The notes under the pieces: model-generated
Database searches by the model: none
What the model saw: only the letters and a program-made list of their open reading frames with translations
Told to the model about the DNA's origin: nothing
Part shown: positions 5,041 to 5,044 of the stretch, piece after piece
How positions within the stretch are numbered: position 1 is the stretch's first letter
Layout of the letters: every line of letters starts with the position of its first letter
From: Bacteroidota bacterium
Lineage (GTDB): Bacteria; Bacteroidota; Ignavibacteria; UBA10030; UBA8401
Direction of reading: 5' to 3'
NCBI GenBank assembly: GCA_030824295.1
Contig: JAVBYA010000220.1
Location: 1-5,044 of the forward strand
Length of the DNA: 5,044 bases
Position numbers and translations under genes: made by a program

Positions 5041-5044
5041 CGTC

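Overview
The window most likely comes from a Gram-negative bacterium of the Bacteroidota/Chlorobi/Ignavibacteria group. The main evidence is the minus-strand protein at 1758-2897, which ends in a type IX secretion (T9SS) C-terminal sorting domain opening with NYPNPFNP. That form is especially common in Ignavibacteria and relatives. The outer-membrane barrel, the lipoprotein signal and the exported c-type cytochromes also require a diderm envelope. The lineage is inferred from protein style; no rRNA is present.

Positions 1-1717 (plus strand) form a tight operon: the 3' end of an outer-membrane beta-barrel gene, then three small monoheme c-type cytochromes spaced 13-16 bases apart. All three share the layout CxxCH - MP - WI(D/N)xGAK(D/N)N and look like tandem duplicates of one Planctomycete-cytochrome-C-like domain. 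The first is a predicted lipoprotein and the other two have cleavable signal peptides. Together they suggest an envelope electron-carrier module next to a porin-like barrel. A perfect 14-bp hairpin at 1724-1754 closes the operon and separates it from the convergent genes.

Positions 1758-3811 (minus strand) hold a two-gene unit: a ten-helix EamA/DMT-family transporter whose stop overlaps (ATGA) the start of a secreted S1/P1-nuclease / zinc-phospholipase-C-like protein with the T9SS tail. The nuclease-like protein keeps its N-terminal Trp and part of the zinc site, but three expected histidine ligands appear to be Gln, Asn and Lys. It may therefore be a pseudoenzyme or a modified metal site.

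Positions 3812-5044 are visibly poorer in G+C. They hold two minus-strand genes: a stand-alone TfoX/Sxy N-terminal-domain protein, and an unrecognised exported protein whose start lies four bases from the window edge. The spacers around them are repeat-rich. They contain a REP-like palindrome with a GTAG foot, a TTTTGC hexamer run, and a degenerate repeat with a strict 7-base period. The 7-base repeat runs into the 3' end of the last gene and supplies its stop codon. This repeat, the altered zinc site and the triplicated cytochromes are the most noteworthy points. I see no CRISPR array, tRNA, rRNA or transposase.
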